From Paraspadella gotoi (taxonomy: Eukaryota > Chaetognatha), in the NCBI GenBank assembly GCA_051294375.1, contig CM119264.1:14782682-14846681 (forward strand): 64,000 nt of DNA. The letters run 5' to 3'. Below the pieces are notes generated by a model. The model worked only from the letters and a program-made list of their open reading frames with translations. It was not told where the DNA came from and searched no databases. This document shows, piece by piece, positions 12,850-34,174 of this stretch; positions within the stretch are counted from its first letter, which is position 1, and every line of letters begins with the position of its first letter. Made by a program: the position numbers and the translations under genes.

Positions 12850-15290
12850 TCAACAGCCCGAAAGCAGCGGCAACCCTTCGTGGCGGCGGCGGCCACGGAT
12901 ACTCAATGCCGAAAGAGCACACTCCGCCCAATGTCGGTAAGGGTTGATGGCGCAAAGGCCATTGCCTCACTCTAAGCGCAATTCAGCGATCATGGTTCAT
13001 TCCCCGGACAAGGGAAGGTCTGCGGTAAATCATGACGGCCCACATGAATTACCAAAGACAAGGTACTAAAAATGTTGGCAGGACCGAAAAACCATTACTA
13101 TCATCTGCCAAAGGATCCGACCCTGCCATTGACAGGGCTCGATCCAGACGGTTACGAAAAGGATACGTGAATACTGTTTCCCCGCAGTATTTTCACCAGA
13201 GTCAATCCTGACTCAACGCAGCCTCTTTGCTTCGTTCGGTCAGGTCCGAAGCGTAACATAGCCCGATTTTGCCGTTACGCCCCGATCGGTTTCAGCCCGC
13301 AATTCCATTTTTATTGGGATTGACGAAAGAGGTTGGGCGCATCCTCACTCCATTAGTCGGTAACCAACACCACCTCCGGAAACTCTTCATTCTGCACGGA
13401 AAAGTTGGCAGGCATATCACAGGCTGCCCGATACTCATCTCTGGTTCTCGTGTGGACTTGCAAAGCATGTCACTAATATTCCCCAAGAATTGCGCGTTTG
13501 CATCAGCATGGAGCGCCGCTTGAGGAAAGACGGACGTGCCACGAGCGTACGCCAATCCAATTGGATGATATCATGGCACTGCCTGCAGCTGCGACCTGGA
13601 ACTTGGCGTACTTCAGGTTCGATGGACAGTTATTATGCCCCAAGCCTGGTGGCTTAGGGGATGGGGCAAATCGGACATCAAGTCCTCTGGCAGATTTTTT
13701 TATATGGAGGGACTACGAGGTGGAAGCTTTGGGCTTCTTTTCGATTTGTTTGCATGGGGCAGAATCAGTCCTCTTCTGGGTATCGGAAGGCAGACGATAC
13801 CCATTCTGGCCGTGAGCAGGGACCTCCTTGAGGACCTCCTGAACCATTTGAACAGCATACATGCGAGAATCAGGTGGACATGTGAGAAGGAAGTGAATGG
13901 GTCAATTCCAATGCTCGAAGTGTTGGCTAATACAGCGCAAATGACGGGGCGGCTCATTGGAAAATTTTCAGTCTACCGCAACCGGACCCACACCGCATCA
14001 ATACATTCCTTTCAACTCTCATGCCCCCCCCTGTCCCACACGCTCGCCACAGTCAGGGCCTTACAGGAAGAGCCCTCAGACTGATTCCGTCGACCCCCCG
14101 AAGCTTCGGCCGCGAGCTTGAGCCACGTCAAAAGAGGCCTTTGGGCGATCAATGGATACCCTCTGTGGGCCTTCGAGAAGGCTAGCGTATCAGCCGCGCC
14201 CTGGCTGAGGCAGTGGCCAACAGGGGCTGCCCAAGTAACGCTTACGCAGTTTCTTCTCACGCCCCCCAGGGGGAAGAAAGGGTACTTTGCGTGCTGAAAG
14301 AGCCGACGGCCCACCACAGCGCAAGTGGAAGATAAGCAGAAGCGCCCAAGGGAACGTGGGATCACTTGGTCCCTCCCCTACCCCGGGGATCACTGATCAT
14401 TGGTGCGGGTGCTGAGCAAAGCATGGGAATCTCCACTTCAGTGACGACCCGCGCGTTCCTACGTGAGCAACTGGGGAAACGAAAGATTAAATTCCCAGAC
14501 CGAAAAATGTCAGGAGCCGTCTATTGGGCGGCCTGTTGCGAAGGGGCGGGGCAACCAAGCCTGTACAGCAGCATACGTGGGCTAGACAGGCCAAATCTCT
14601 GACAGTACCGATTCCAGCAACATACAAAGCCTTTATCGTGACGCCACCGAGGTCACTCACTTGTCAGCAATTTTGCCGATGGCACACGGCCTAAAATACA
14701 GGCCATCTGTTTAACAATAGACTGTTTCGTGCTGTCCCATGACGCCGAACTGGTTCTCAAGAGGTATTAGAGAGGCAGTTTACATCAAAGCCCTCGAGCC
14801 CTCTTTTGAACCGTGATGGAGGACGATTTCGATCTCCCTCCAAAGCTACGATTCGCTTATCAAAAGGCGTGGTGAGGCCCCGTCGCCACCACGTCCGCAA
14901 CAATGATTCCCCTGTCTCTACTCAACGAGGCCGTGCGGGAGACCTTGCGCAGGCAAGGCAGGCGAGTGGCCTCTCCTCAAATGCAGCAACTCCCAGTCCC
15001 TTTCTCTGGTGACTGGAGGCGTCGCCCCTAAACGACCCGCTCAGGAGGAGGGAGAGGAGGTCACCACTCCTGTCGCTAAAGCGGCAAGAAACGGAACAAC
15101 CGCCCACCTCGCCAGCAGGCGAGACGAGGCAGTCGGCAGGCGTATCAGGCCAAAGAGGACATAAGAGTGGCACTAGGATCTTTCCTTCTGGCTCAGTTCG
15201 CCCAGTCCAACACTTATAAGTTCGGTCACACTCCCTCTCAGCCCAACTGACGCGCCAATTACCCGTCACCATCCCCTATGTCCTTCCTTT
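12850..15290 (+). mobile_element. Decayed Penelope-like retroelement (RT and probable endonuclease remnants)
   Basis: A GC-rich block in an actin intron, antisense to actin. Across several frames it reads as a Penelope-like element. Order: KMLAGPKNHYYHLPKDPT near 13.06 kb; TKEVGRILTPLVGNQHHLR near 13.33 kb; SSPLADFFIWRDYE near 13.68 kb (the family's GSPLSP..ADFFME); LLNHLNSIHARIRWTCEKE near 13.84 kb; SVYRNRTHTASIH near 13.97 kb; ASLSHVKRGLWAINGYP near 14.11 kb. Beyond lies a decayed stretch where the GIY-YIG endonuclease linker would be. Frameshifts and stops separate nearly every block, so it is dead. The composition change at about 12.85 and 15.3 kb marks rough limits; no terminal repeats were pinned down. 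Confidence 0.82.
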
Positions 15291-15954
15291 GCGACAACCA
15301 AGGCGGCCAGCTCATTTTGAGCTCTTTTTCTTACTCCTTAAATTTCAATTTCTTAGGCTCTTATATTAGGCCAATATAAAAAAAAAAAAAAAAAAGTAAA
15401 AAAAAAAAAAAAAAAAAATTTTAACTAAACTTTCTTTATTTTTCAAACTTCACATTTCACCAAATTTCTTTAGCTAATTGTACACACATTGAATTATTTA
15501 TTCACTCTTTTTGCAATTGTTAAAAATTCTGCACCAATCTTTTTCAGTTTTTAAACATTTATCACTTGTTGTCATTGCACAATGATATTGTTTAATTGAT
15601 TTATTTATCCCTGTTAAAAAGTCTACTATCTCTCTCTCTCTCTCTTTCTCTCTAAAACAAATTTCATTTCTTTTCAAACTCAAACTCAATCTGTGTTCAA
15701 CTTACCCTGTCCTCCACCTCTGACCACTTTCTGTCTCACCAGCTTTGGTTGGAACTTTAACTTTCTCTCTCTCTCTCTCCTCTCCTCTCTCTCTCTCTCA
15801 CCTCTTCTTTTGCACAATATTTTGTCTAAATCACAAACACTGAAGAAGGCTTTTGGAAAACCAAAGCCGAAACAGGTCTGTTTTCATAAAAAACAAAAAA
15901 AAAAAAAAAAAATTTCGTTGAAACTTAATAAAACTTTGTTTTTCTCTAGATAAA

Positions 15955-16870
15955 TTATACAAAAAGGTTCTATCTGTCCGTCCGTCTGCTCCGTCCGTCC
16001 GTCCCACCCTAGGCAAAAAACTCTAATTACTCGTGATTGGATGGATGGATTTGAATGAAATTTTGTGTGTGGGTTAGGGAAGTGTTGATTGAGCTAGATA
16101 TGAAGTTTGTCGGAGAATCGTGCGAATGAAAAGAGTTAATGGGAAAAAACAAAAATAAATATTATTTCAACTATTTTAACGCCAATTACTCACGATGTGT
16201 GTGGGACGATTGACTTGAAATTTGTAGCGTGGGGTAGGGTGGAAATAGTGTGATTTAAGCTGGAAATCAAGTTTCGAATGGGATTGCTTTTGAGTGGGAA
16301 ATGAGTTTAAATGGAAAAAACAAAAAAACCTGTTTCACTAATTATTATGCCTTCTTTTTATTTTTATCATTAAAATTGTAAAATGCAAGATCTGTATTAA
16401 TACCATCAAATAATTAATTAGTTTGATTACATAATACATTAATTAATCAGTTCAATTAATCATTAATTACTTTAAACCATCAACTCAATCTATTTATCTA
16501 TTATTTATTCAATCTATAAATTATTTTCAATTACATTACATTATTTAATCAATTCAATCAAGTCAATCGTTATTCGGCATTATGGTCGTCTTCGCCATCA
16601 TCGTCCGTCGTTGCTTTTGTCGTGGTAAGGATAAAAAGACTAAAAAATAATTAATTACGCGTATGATCTTGTCGAGTGGCAAATGAGTTTAAATTGAAAA
16701 AACAAAAGTCATAATTACTTGAAGTCATTTACTTTTATTTACTCATGATTATTATAATATTAAAAATTGATAGATAAATTGAAGTGAATTTGTGTGTGGG
16801 TGGTAGGAAACTTTGAGATTAAGCTGGATATAAGTTTTTGATGGAAGTTTAAAACAGAAAACCAAAAGAC
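15955..16870. repeat. Degenerate tandem repeat, unit about 180-200 bases or more
   Basis: Three diverged units share a phrase with TACTC(G/A)TGAT, then GAA(A)TTTGTGTGTGGGT, then TTAAGCTGGA-AT-AAGTTT (near 16.03, 16.19 and 16.75 kb). A short CCGTCCGT run precedes them. No coding content. Confidence 0.6.
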
Positions 16871-16949
16871 ACTTTTATGTCAAAAGTTTCTCTCTATCTC
16901 ACTCTGATTGACTGAATAAATGAGTGATTGATTGATTAATTAAATTGAT

Positions 16950-17365
16950 TGATTGATTGACCAAATTATGCCAATTGACAAATTATGTCGGTTGACCAAA
17001 TTTTGCAGTTGAGTAAACAGTAAATTATGTCATTGACAAAATAATGCCAGTTGACCAAATTACGACAATTGACCAAATTATGCAAGTTGATCGAATTATG
17101 CCAGTTGACCAAAATTATACCATTGACCAAATATGCCAGTTGAACAAATTAAATCATTTGACCAAATTACATTAGTTTACCATATTATACCAATTGACCA
17201 AATTATGTCAATTGATAAAATTTTGCCAGATGACCAAATTATGTCAATTGACAAAATTTTGCCAGATGACCAAATTATGTCAATTTATCAAATTATGCCA
17301 GTTGATTTAATTATGCAAGTTGATTAAATTATGAATGTTGACCAAATTATGCAAGTTAGAATTGG
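16950..17365 (+). repeat. 18-base minisatellite
   Basis: More than twenty diverged copies of a unit close to AAATTATGCCAGTTGACC. The frame with repeated DQI/QIM motifs is a by-product. Confidence 0.88.
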
Positions 17366-17712
17366 CACAGCTACTGGTAATGATTGATAGATCAATTGAT
17401 TTATAGATTTTTTCATAGAAATATTAAGAAGTTTGTTATGATTTGTTATAATCACAAATTGACAGTCAGAAAAATTACCATCATTTATCATCGGATTAGC
17501 TTATTACCGCTTAATTATCGTGGGCAGATCCGACATTGTTTGCTCAAACTTGTTTATATTAATAGTTGATTTGTTCCTCAATTTATTGGTTGAATGGTTG
17601 ACCTCACTCTTTCCATGTCGTCCCAATCAGTGACGAATGCGCGGTGGATAGGATACTTCAACCTGAGAAAGCCTGAAACGATTTTTTTAAAGTTTTTACT
17701 TTATCGTTTTTA

Positions 17713-17763
<51 letters not shown>
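17713..17763. repeat. (CT)n microsatellite at actin intron 1 donor
   Basis: About 25 CT units. On the gene strand this is GA repeat starting at the 5' splice site (AGAG|GTAGAGAGAG). Confidence 0.9.
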
Positions 17764-17764
<1 letters not shown>

Positions 17765-18462
17765 CTCTATTGGTCTGAGCCTCGTCACCAACATAAGCGT
17801 CCGGCTGATCCATGCCGATCCAGAAGGACGGAAGAGGGCGTCCGACGATGGAAGGGAAGACGACTCTCGGCGCGTCGTCGCCGGCGAACCCGGCCTTGCA
17901 CATCCCCGATCCGTTGTCGATGATCAAAGCGGGTTTGTCGTTTTCAAACATGCTGGAGAAGAGAAGCGGGAGGACGTGAAGGTGGACGGACTTGAAGATG
18001 CTATTTGTGTAGTCCCACCGCACCGCTAACTCAAATCTACGTCGGTATAGATTTCAAAAAAATACCTGAGGATTGAAGACGCTCTTGAAAAATTAAGAAG
18101 AAGCTAGAGATTAATTCGTTGCTCTGAGAAGAATGTGTGGACTTTCATTTTGAGGGATTCCGATCTTAATATCCAACAAAACTGGTCGCTATCTTTCCCT
18201 CAATCCTCCTCCTAATTCTCCTCCTCTCTCTCTTCCTCTTTAACAATTAGGGTGGAGTGATGAAAAGATTAAGCGAGTTAACAATATTTTTTGGCTACCT
18301 CCGTATATGTAATTAAAGAAAATTATGCTTTCTAAACCAAATTTTTAGCATAACTGTAAAGCTAATTGTATTTCCTTATAAATTTGTAAAATTTTAAATG
18401 GATTTTTTTTATATTAGAAGATGTTTGAAAGTTTTTTCAACAATTTTTTTTTATTTCATTAA

Positions 18463-18508
18463 AAACGTACATGTTTCGGCTCTTGTAAGAGCCTTCATCA
18501 GCGTTAAC
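18463..18508 (-). ncRNA. Hammerhead-ribozyme-like motif
   Basis: On the minus strand: 5' AACG, the core CTGATGA, a 7-bp stem II, GAAA, a minimal C-AU-G stem III, the triplet GTA, then CGTT pairing with AACG as stem I. This is the order of a type I hammerhead with the very short stem III known from Penelope-like elements. One extra A lies between the core and stem II, so activity is uncertain. A second CTGATGAAGG core follows in inverted orientation at about 18.53 kb, giving a palindrome around AACAGGGTAAAAACTGTT. Confidence 0.5.
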
Positions 18509-18536
18509 AGGGTAAAAACTGTTAACGCTGATGAAG

Positions 18537-19131
18537 GTGGGTTTGTCAAGATATAGGATCGCCAAACAGTTTCATTTCTATCCTACAACCATCTGCAGAG
18601 TTGTCAACAAATTTGAAGCAACTGGAGACCTTGAATAAGCTTTTGGAAGCAGGCGGCCTTGCATATCTACGGAAAGCAAGGACGATGACCGGGAAAGTCC
18701 TGCAATTCAAGACCATAAGGCTTCTGCAAACCAGTTAAGAAAAAAATTGGAAGAAGAAGAATTGTTGCCAGTCATTTAACAATGTTATGAGAAAAACGAG
18801 ATCGAGGTGCTCGGGGGTTGGCCCGGAAACTCGCCTGACTGTAACATCATCGAAAATGTGTAAAATAAAAAAAATATTTTGCAGTACAATGCTATGACAG
18901 TCGACAAAATCCAAAAAAATTGTAAAACGCATTTGGGGGAACTGAACCCTTTTTATTTGCGCAGCCTCTCCAACTCTTTTCCTCGTCGCATGGACGCGGT
19001 GCTATAAGTAAAAGCTGTTCCTACAACATATTAATTAATTGAGTTCTAAAAAGTATTGTTTTCCTTCAAATAACGAAATAAAATGCTTTTATCATAACTA
19101 TTAAACTTTTTTTGACCAGATCTGTATATTA
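18537..19131 (+). mobile_element. Tc1/mariner transposase remnant
   Basis: N-terminal helix-turn-helix frame reads SRYRIAKQFHFYPTTICRVV then NKFEATGDLE, followed by a stop, then RRPCISTESKDDDRES. After a large internal deletion comes the catalytic-end block GWPGNSPDCNIIENV (the family's WPAQSPDLNPIENVW) and the tail SFPRRMDAV. The end near 19131 carries TTTTTTTGACCAGATCTGTAT, typical of Tc1-like termini. Stops, frameshifts and the missing middle make it non-functional. Confidence 0.85.
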
Positions 19132-19353
19132 GGGAAATCTTGTTTATGTTTTTGTTTGTTTTTTGTATGATTTTTTTTTTTTTTTGACAGCACTCATGTG
19201 ATTAATCAAGCTCAAAACGTCTTTCACCTTGAGAGACGAAATGTCGTTCCAAAGTTTCAAGTTGACTTTGACTGAGTTAATGTGTCATATGATTCAATAA
19301 GTGACTGATAAATTATATATATACCGGTTTTTAATTATGAAAAATGATGACAA

Positions 19354-19978
19354 TATGGTGGACTAAAATCCACCTACCGTTCATCAGCGCATGGTGCATT
19401 GCCCCACCAAAGTCCGGTTCTAGCCCAGTGGTCGCCTGGCAGTTAAGAGGGACGGGCGCTTAACCCGCCTGTAACACGGTGTTACAGCCTGATCCGAAGC
19501 TCCAGGGACTGCTTACATTGAATGGTTCTGTCACTAACATATAACAATAATTACTGTCTCTTCATTGGTGAGCCCGACTTTCAAACACAACAGCAACAAC
19601 AACACTTTCAGGCGACATGCCTCAACCTGGCGATGCACTTTCCGCCACAAACACATCAGGCGACATGCCTCAACTTGGTGACAAACTTTCCACCGCAACA
19701 ACAATTCACTGAAGAGACGCAACAGACTTCTCCCTACGGGAGGGGGGGATGTATGGTTGACTAAAATCCACCTACCGTTCATCTGCGGCCATTGGTGCCA
19801 GAGGCAAGTCATTCGCCTCCACCCAAAGGCCGGGTTCTAGCCCGTGGTCGCCTTGGCAGTTAAGAGGACGGGCGCTTAACCCGCCTGTAACAGGGTGTTA
19901 CGCCTAATCCGAAGCTCAGGGACTGCTTTACTGAACGGTTCTGTCTCTAACACATAACAATAATTACTGTGCTCTTCA
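19354..19978 (+). mobile_element. TRIM retrotransposon, copy 2
   Basis: Same structure as the copy at 10.5 kb: direct repeats 19354-19564 and 19752-19978, TTGGTGAGCCCGAC at the start of the interior, and a polypurine tract before the second repeat. ACAA occurs on both sides (19350-19353 and 19979-19982). It is more worn, with many small deletions in the LTRs. The different target duplication shows an independent insertion, about 220 bases beyond the stop codon of the intact actin gene. Confidence 0.85.
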
Positions 19979-20078
19979 ACAATATTATTTCAAAATTTAC
20001 AAAAGATTTTTATCAAGGTCGTTTTTTTTCATTTTGTTTCATATGGAAATAATACTGTCTTTTTCACTCACATAAAAT

Positions 20079-20084
20079 TTTATT
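20079..20084 (-). terminator. Poly(A) signal of the intact actin gene
   Basis: AATAAA on the minus strand about 115 bases after the actin stop codon. Position is plausible; no transcript evidence. Confidence 0.45.
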
Positions 20085-20197
20085 TTTTAAAGCAGAAAAG
20101 TGACAATGTACGTTGTACATGAAACCCAAACATAAAGTAAAAGATTAGATTATTGAGGCAATCTTAACGATCGGCAACTCGCTCCAACTGGCTTCAC

Positions 20198-21837
<1,640 letters not shown>

Positions 21838-21900
21838 TGAAAATTATCTTTAAAAATATGAAGAAAAAAAATTTAGTGGATGTTTGGTGGATCTGAAACG

Positions 21901-21909
21901 CCTTTTATA
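21901..21909 (-). promoter_or_regulatory. TATA box of the intact actin gene
   Basis: TATAAAAGG on the minus strand about 70 bases upstream of the 5'UTR splice donor. Further upstream CAACAAAACCAGTCG is shared with the region upstream of the broken actin (near 18.18 kb, CAACAAAACTGGTCG), each followed by a pyrimidine-rich CCTCCTCCTC run. This suggests a conserved promoter block. Confidence 0.6.
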
Positions 21910-21989
21910 TCCAGAGATACCGGTTTTATCCTCCAACAAAACCAGTCGTTTCAATTTCTTGGCTCCACCTCCTCCTCCTCTTCCTCCCG

Positions 21990-24410
21990 GTGTTTAAGCA
22001 TCCTTTGGTTAAAAGTTTAAACAAAAGGAAAAGAATTCTCATTTTTGAATTTAGTTTTGTGTTTATGGAAACTTGATAATAATAAATAAGAATTCCTTTT
22101 TTCAACTTCCGAGTTTTATACACACATTAAAACGCTGCATCAAGCCCCGAACGTCAATTTTCTAAACAGGTTTTTTTTTGTGTATCAAAGTCGGCGTTTC
22201 ATGACCAAATTAGGAAATGGTAAAATTAGGATTCTTCAGGGGGAAAACAGGATAAGGAGAGGAATAGAAGAGAGAGAGAGAGTAGAGAGAGAGTAGAGAG
22301 ATGAGAGAGAGAGAGTAGAGAGAGAGAGAGAGAGAGCAGAGAGAGATAGAAAATAACATTTAAAGCGGGAAGAAAATTCAAGTACGAAGCAAAACTCCGC
22401 TAATAGACGAATGTAGATTGCATTGATGTGCAATGACGAATGCACGTTGTGTAGGGTACACAAGGGAGCGAGGATACTAGTTTCTGCTTTGCCGAGGATG
22501 AACCAGCAGAAGCATTCTTTCATTCGATTTATGCAGAAATTTTATCAACATCTTTACTTATATGCAACGCGGCCAATATCAGGCCCAGACCACCGAAAGT
22601 ATGCAATCCCGAGAACCTGTTTGAGCAATTCCCCAACCTCAGCCACATTTTCCGTCGTCGTCTTCCTAAATTGTTGTTGTGAATCCCCCCCAAAAAAACT
22701 CGTTCTTAAAAGAAAGAAAACGAAATATAAAATTATGGTGGAGAAAGAAAGAGAAAAGAAAGAGAAAAGCAGGAGGTTTTTACATTTATGTACTGTCGCA
22801 AGCTAAACGATCTCAACGACTCGACACCAAGAGAGCGAGCATTAGACAAGATTTACAGAGTAATCAGGTTTTTTTTCCGCGACGAATTAAAATAGCAAGA
22901 ATTTATAGAACGGGTTTACCGATCACCGATCACAAACCCTCAAACATGTTTACGATCTCATTCGTCTTCTTTACCGTCGTGACGACTCAACCGGTCGTCG
23001 GAAAACGAATCCCGAAATTGCCAATGACCCTCGAGGACCTTTGACCTCTGACCCATCGCCGTGAGGTTTATCAGAAGTGAAGGGTCGTGACTAGCATCTG
23101 TCTGAAAGCAAGAAGCTCTTTGGTGAAGAATCTTTCATCAACTCTTGAAAGATTTTGTGACCTCGCGTCTGGTCATTTTTCCCTGCTCATTTAGTTGACC
23201 TTTTCAGACTAGTCTTTTCACCGTTCTAGTCGCTTTCTTGTAACTTTCTTTTAGCCGAAAACCTCGTCACTTGTCATTTCCTTTATTTTATATGTTGTTT
23301 TCCTTGTACAAAGTACCGTAACATTAGTTGCTATTTTGAAGATTTTTATTACTGATTAGATTTGCGCCACTCGAGTCACCAGCTCCGTCTAATCCGTGGA
23401 TGTTCCCTTGTTTTACAATCGGCCGAAATAATAGAGGGCGCGACGCCTCATCTATCATCCTTCCCGTCCACTTTCGCTGGCTTCAGGAGAAAGAGCGGAG
23501 GAAGGAAGAGACGGGCAAAAAAAAAGCGGGAAAGTTCAAACCCCGGCCGTTTGTCACTCGAAGCTAGGAACGGACAGGAAGGACGGGACAAGGGCGGAAA
23601 AAATCCGGCCAAAGAGCCGGAAAAATTGAATTATGAAAATTAGATTCCGTCGCCGGAAGATTGTTTCAATTTTGAGGAAATTCGAGGAGTTTTTCGGTTG
23701 GGTTGGCTTTTGGGGATAATCGGGCGGAAGCGACAGCGTTAGTTTTTATAAGAAGAGAGGAATAATTAAACAAATATGCGAATGTTCTTGTGTACTTTAG
23801 ATTGTATAGAAAATTACGTTATTGTTAAACATGATGAAATATAACATGTTAACCATTATAAATCGTATTAAATTTAGACACCAAGGCCAATGCCTTTGTC
23901 TGGTACCCACGTATAACTTAAAATTGAAACTCGAAAATCTTGAAGTTTTTTCGGGGATTTATTCGATTTTTTTGCGAGTCTTATCTCTGCCACCAAACAC
24001 TACGATGCGACCGAAAGGTCAAACAAGAGACACATCATCATCGAGACGCCATATTTTACCTGAAGATCCGAAGCTGAAAAGAGTACATTCGCACCTTCTT
24101 AAACTTTTCCGACTCACTTGTCAGCTCAAAGATAATAATTTAGGCAAATCGATATATTAATAAAGGAGGCGCAGGAAAAAAACAGATTTTTTAAAAAATT
24201 TTACATTTTTACAATTTAATCAAAATCGCCACCTGAAACTTTTCTTGGTGGTTTTAAAGCCGCAAGGATCGCGATTCCTTAAAAACGGTCTATTCTAGGA
24301 ATTGTGTTAAAATTATATTTAATGGACTGTTTTATTTAGTATCAAAAGTAGGGTCAAATTACTTGGGCCTCTCTCTCTCTCTCTCTCTTCTCTCATCTCT
24401 CTCTCTCTCT

Positions 24411-24485
<75 letters not shown>

Positions 24486-24930
24486 TCTCTCTCTCTCTCG
24501 CTTTGTCTTAACTACCGCTTTCCATTTTTCCATTAACCCTTTTCACCATGAAAGAGAAAAAGAGGAGTGTTCTCGATGAATTCGATGTTCTTTTTTTTTC
24601 GAACTAAGTGGACCTCCGTTTTTCTATGAATTTGTTCCAACCTTTGCCCGTTGTTCGCCTTGTCACTTTGACACTGGACTCTCTAATACGTAGCTGATTT
24701 CACATTTTCTGAGAAAGATATAGTTGAAGTAGCTTCAACAGAGACATATAGTTACTATTAATACTAACCCAATACTAACCCAAAACAAATAAATTACAAA
24801 TTTTTTGAGGGCGACGACCAAAACGACCACAACGGTTCCGAAGACGAAATCAAAGGCGACATTCGATAAAGAGGGGAAAAAAACCCATCTGTGGCTGTCT
24901 TCGTGATAGAGAGAGAGAGAGAGAGAGGAG

Positions 24931-24982
<52 letters not shown>

Positions 24983-25273
24983 GGAGGAGAGAGAGAGAGA
25001 GAGAGAATGTAATGAATGTATGTATTGAATGTATAAAACAGATACGGCCTTGGGCACGCCTAATTTGGCCTATATAGCCTTTTAAATAAAGTACAGTTAA
25101 TGTACGATGTTCAAAATTAAAATCAAGATCTTGAAAATAACTTTTCAAAACAAAACAAAATTGGTAATAGATAAAAAAAATTATCTTATTGAGATAACCT
25201 TTATGAGTTTTTATTTTATTTTAATTTATAGATTTACGAAAGTAAACGATTGAACAATTCTTTTTTTGAACAG
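21990..25273. other. Intergenic or 5' region of the GPCR; GA/CT arrays, no certain exon
   Basis: Holds GA/CT arrays at about 22262-22340, 24370-24500 and 24905-25006. The first coding exon(s) of the downstream GPCR must lie here or further left but could not be placed. A 32-codon frame at 22945-23043 begins with a hydrophobic MFTISFVFFTVVTT and ends without a splice donor; I do not call it a gene. Confidence 0.5.
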
Positions 25274-33168
<7,895 letters not shown>

Positions 33169-33499
33169 AAAGGAGAGATTTTTCCGGATTAAAATGCGTG
33201 AAATTTAAAAAAAATATCGTTATATAATATGATATAATATATAATATAATTCCCTTAATACGTATATTCTCACCACTTTCACTTTTCCTCGTCATGTTAT
33301 TATTGAAATTGAATAATGATTTTATATAAATTAATTTAAAATTATCAGATCGGGCGCAAGAGAACTCTATAGGACATAGCCATAGGCTGAAAAAAAACTT
33401 TCCCATTCATATGGAATATACATAAAAAATATAAAAAACAAAGTCGTTACTTTAAACGGAGACAAGATATGCAAATCATTATTGTTCTGCTCAGCCGGG

Positions 33500-33628
33500 A
33501 AGAGAGAGTGAGAATGAGTGAGTGAGTGAATGAGTGAATGAGTGAGTGAGTGAGTGAGTGAGTGAGTGAGTGAGTGAGTGAGTGAGTGAGTGAGTGAAGT
33601 GAGTGAGTGAGTGAGTGAGTGAGTGAGT

Positions 33629-33700
<72 letters not shown>
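33500..33700. repeat. (GTGA)n followed by (GA)n
   Basis: About 33 GTGA/GAGT units running directly into about 33 GA units, just after the GPCR 3' end. Confidence 0.95.
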
Positions 33701-33702
<2 letters not shown>

Positions 33703-33898
33703 AAAAACAAAAGTCGTTCGAAGAAAGCGGATGCCGAAAGACTTTTTAGAGAAAAGATTAATGGAAATGTCGAGGAAACAATTCGCTTAAAAGCCCAATT
33801 TTGTATGACCCTCTGAATCGACCCGAATGCAAATGGAAAACTCAAAAGGAAAAACTCATCATTCCAATATTTGTTTCTCTGATAAAACAGTTTATATG

Positions 33899-34053
33899 AA
33901 ATTGGTACAACCAATATAAAAATTTTCCATTCATTTAATAACTAAGCTATCTTGTCCCTGACTTTGGACAGGCTTTGGTGGTTTAAGATCACCACTCTTA
34001 CAAGATAATGATATAGCAGGTCCCTGCAAGCTTTCAATCAAGACTCTCTCATA
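33899..34053 (+). repeat. Interspersed repeat R1, partial copy
   Basis: Matches the first 155 or so bases of the copy at 25.85 kb, from GGTACAACCAATATAAAA to AATCAAGACTCTCTC. Confidence 0.8.
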
Positions 34054-34174
34054 TATGTTATATATGTATATTAAATAAATTTAAATCAGGAACATAATAT
34101 TGATTAAAAAATAAACAATACCTTTTGCGTTACAAAAAAAAAAAGCTTGAATTGAAGCCATTCTCCGACAACAG

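Larger units (their letters stand above)
9963..17951 (-). pseudogene. Divergent actin gene, last exon disrupted
   Basis: Five coding exons: 17765-17951, 17608-17672, 12256-12593, 11195-11406 and 10378 to about 10075. Intron positions match those of the intact neighbour at 20.2 kb, and exons 2-4 have the same lengths (65, 338, 212). Start [16 protein letters not shown]. The product would be an actin ATPase, but it is odd. The usual YPIEHG at the methyl-histidine loop reads YPIHRA, losing His73. In the last exon a (TA)5 run replaces about 19 codons after SSLFPCI and shifts the frame. The rest of the actin tail ([15 protein letters not shown] through HRKC) survives only in another frame and ends [10 protein letters not shown] rather than HRKCF. 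In frame as written, translation runs on to 9963 with unrelated residues. An intron of 5 kb carries a Penelope element and another carries a TRIM. A 5'UTR intron (17953-18065) precedes the ATG. It is probably a pseudogene; an assembly error in the last exon is the alternative. Confidence 0.85.

Noticed and set aside
22945-23043. Signal-peptide-like 32-residue frame as first exon of the GPCR or as a secreted peptide
   Set aside because: It ends in a stop without a usable splice donor and no processing motif is visible.
33500-33700. CRISPR-like array from regular repeats
   Set aside because: A simple tetranucleotide/dinucleotide microsatellite in a eukaryotic genome; no spacers.
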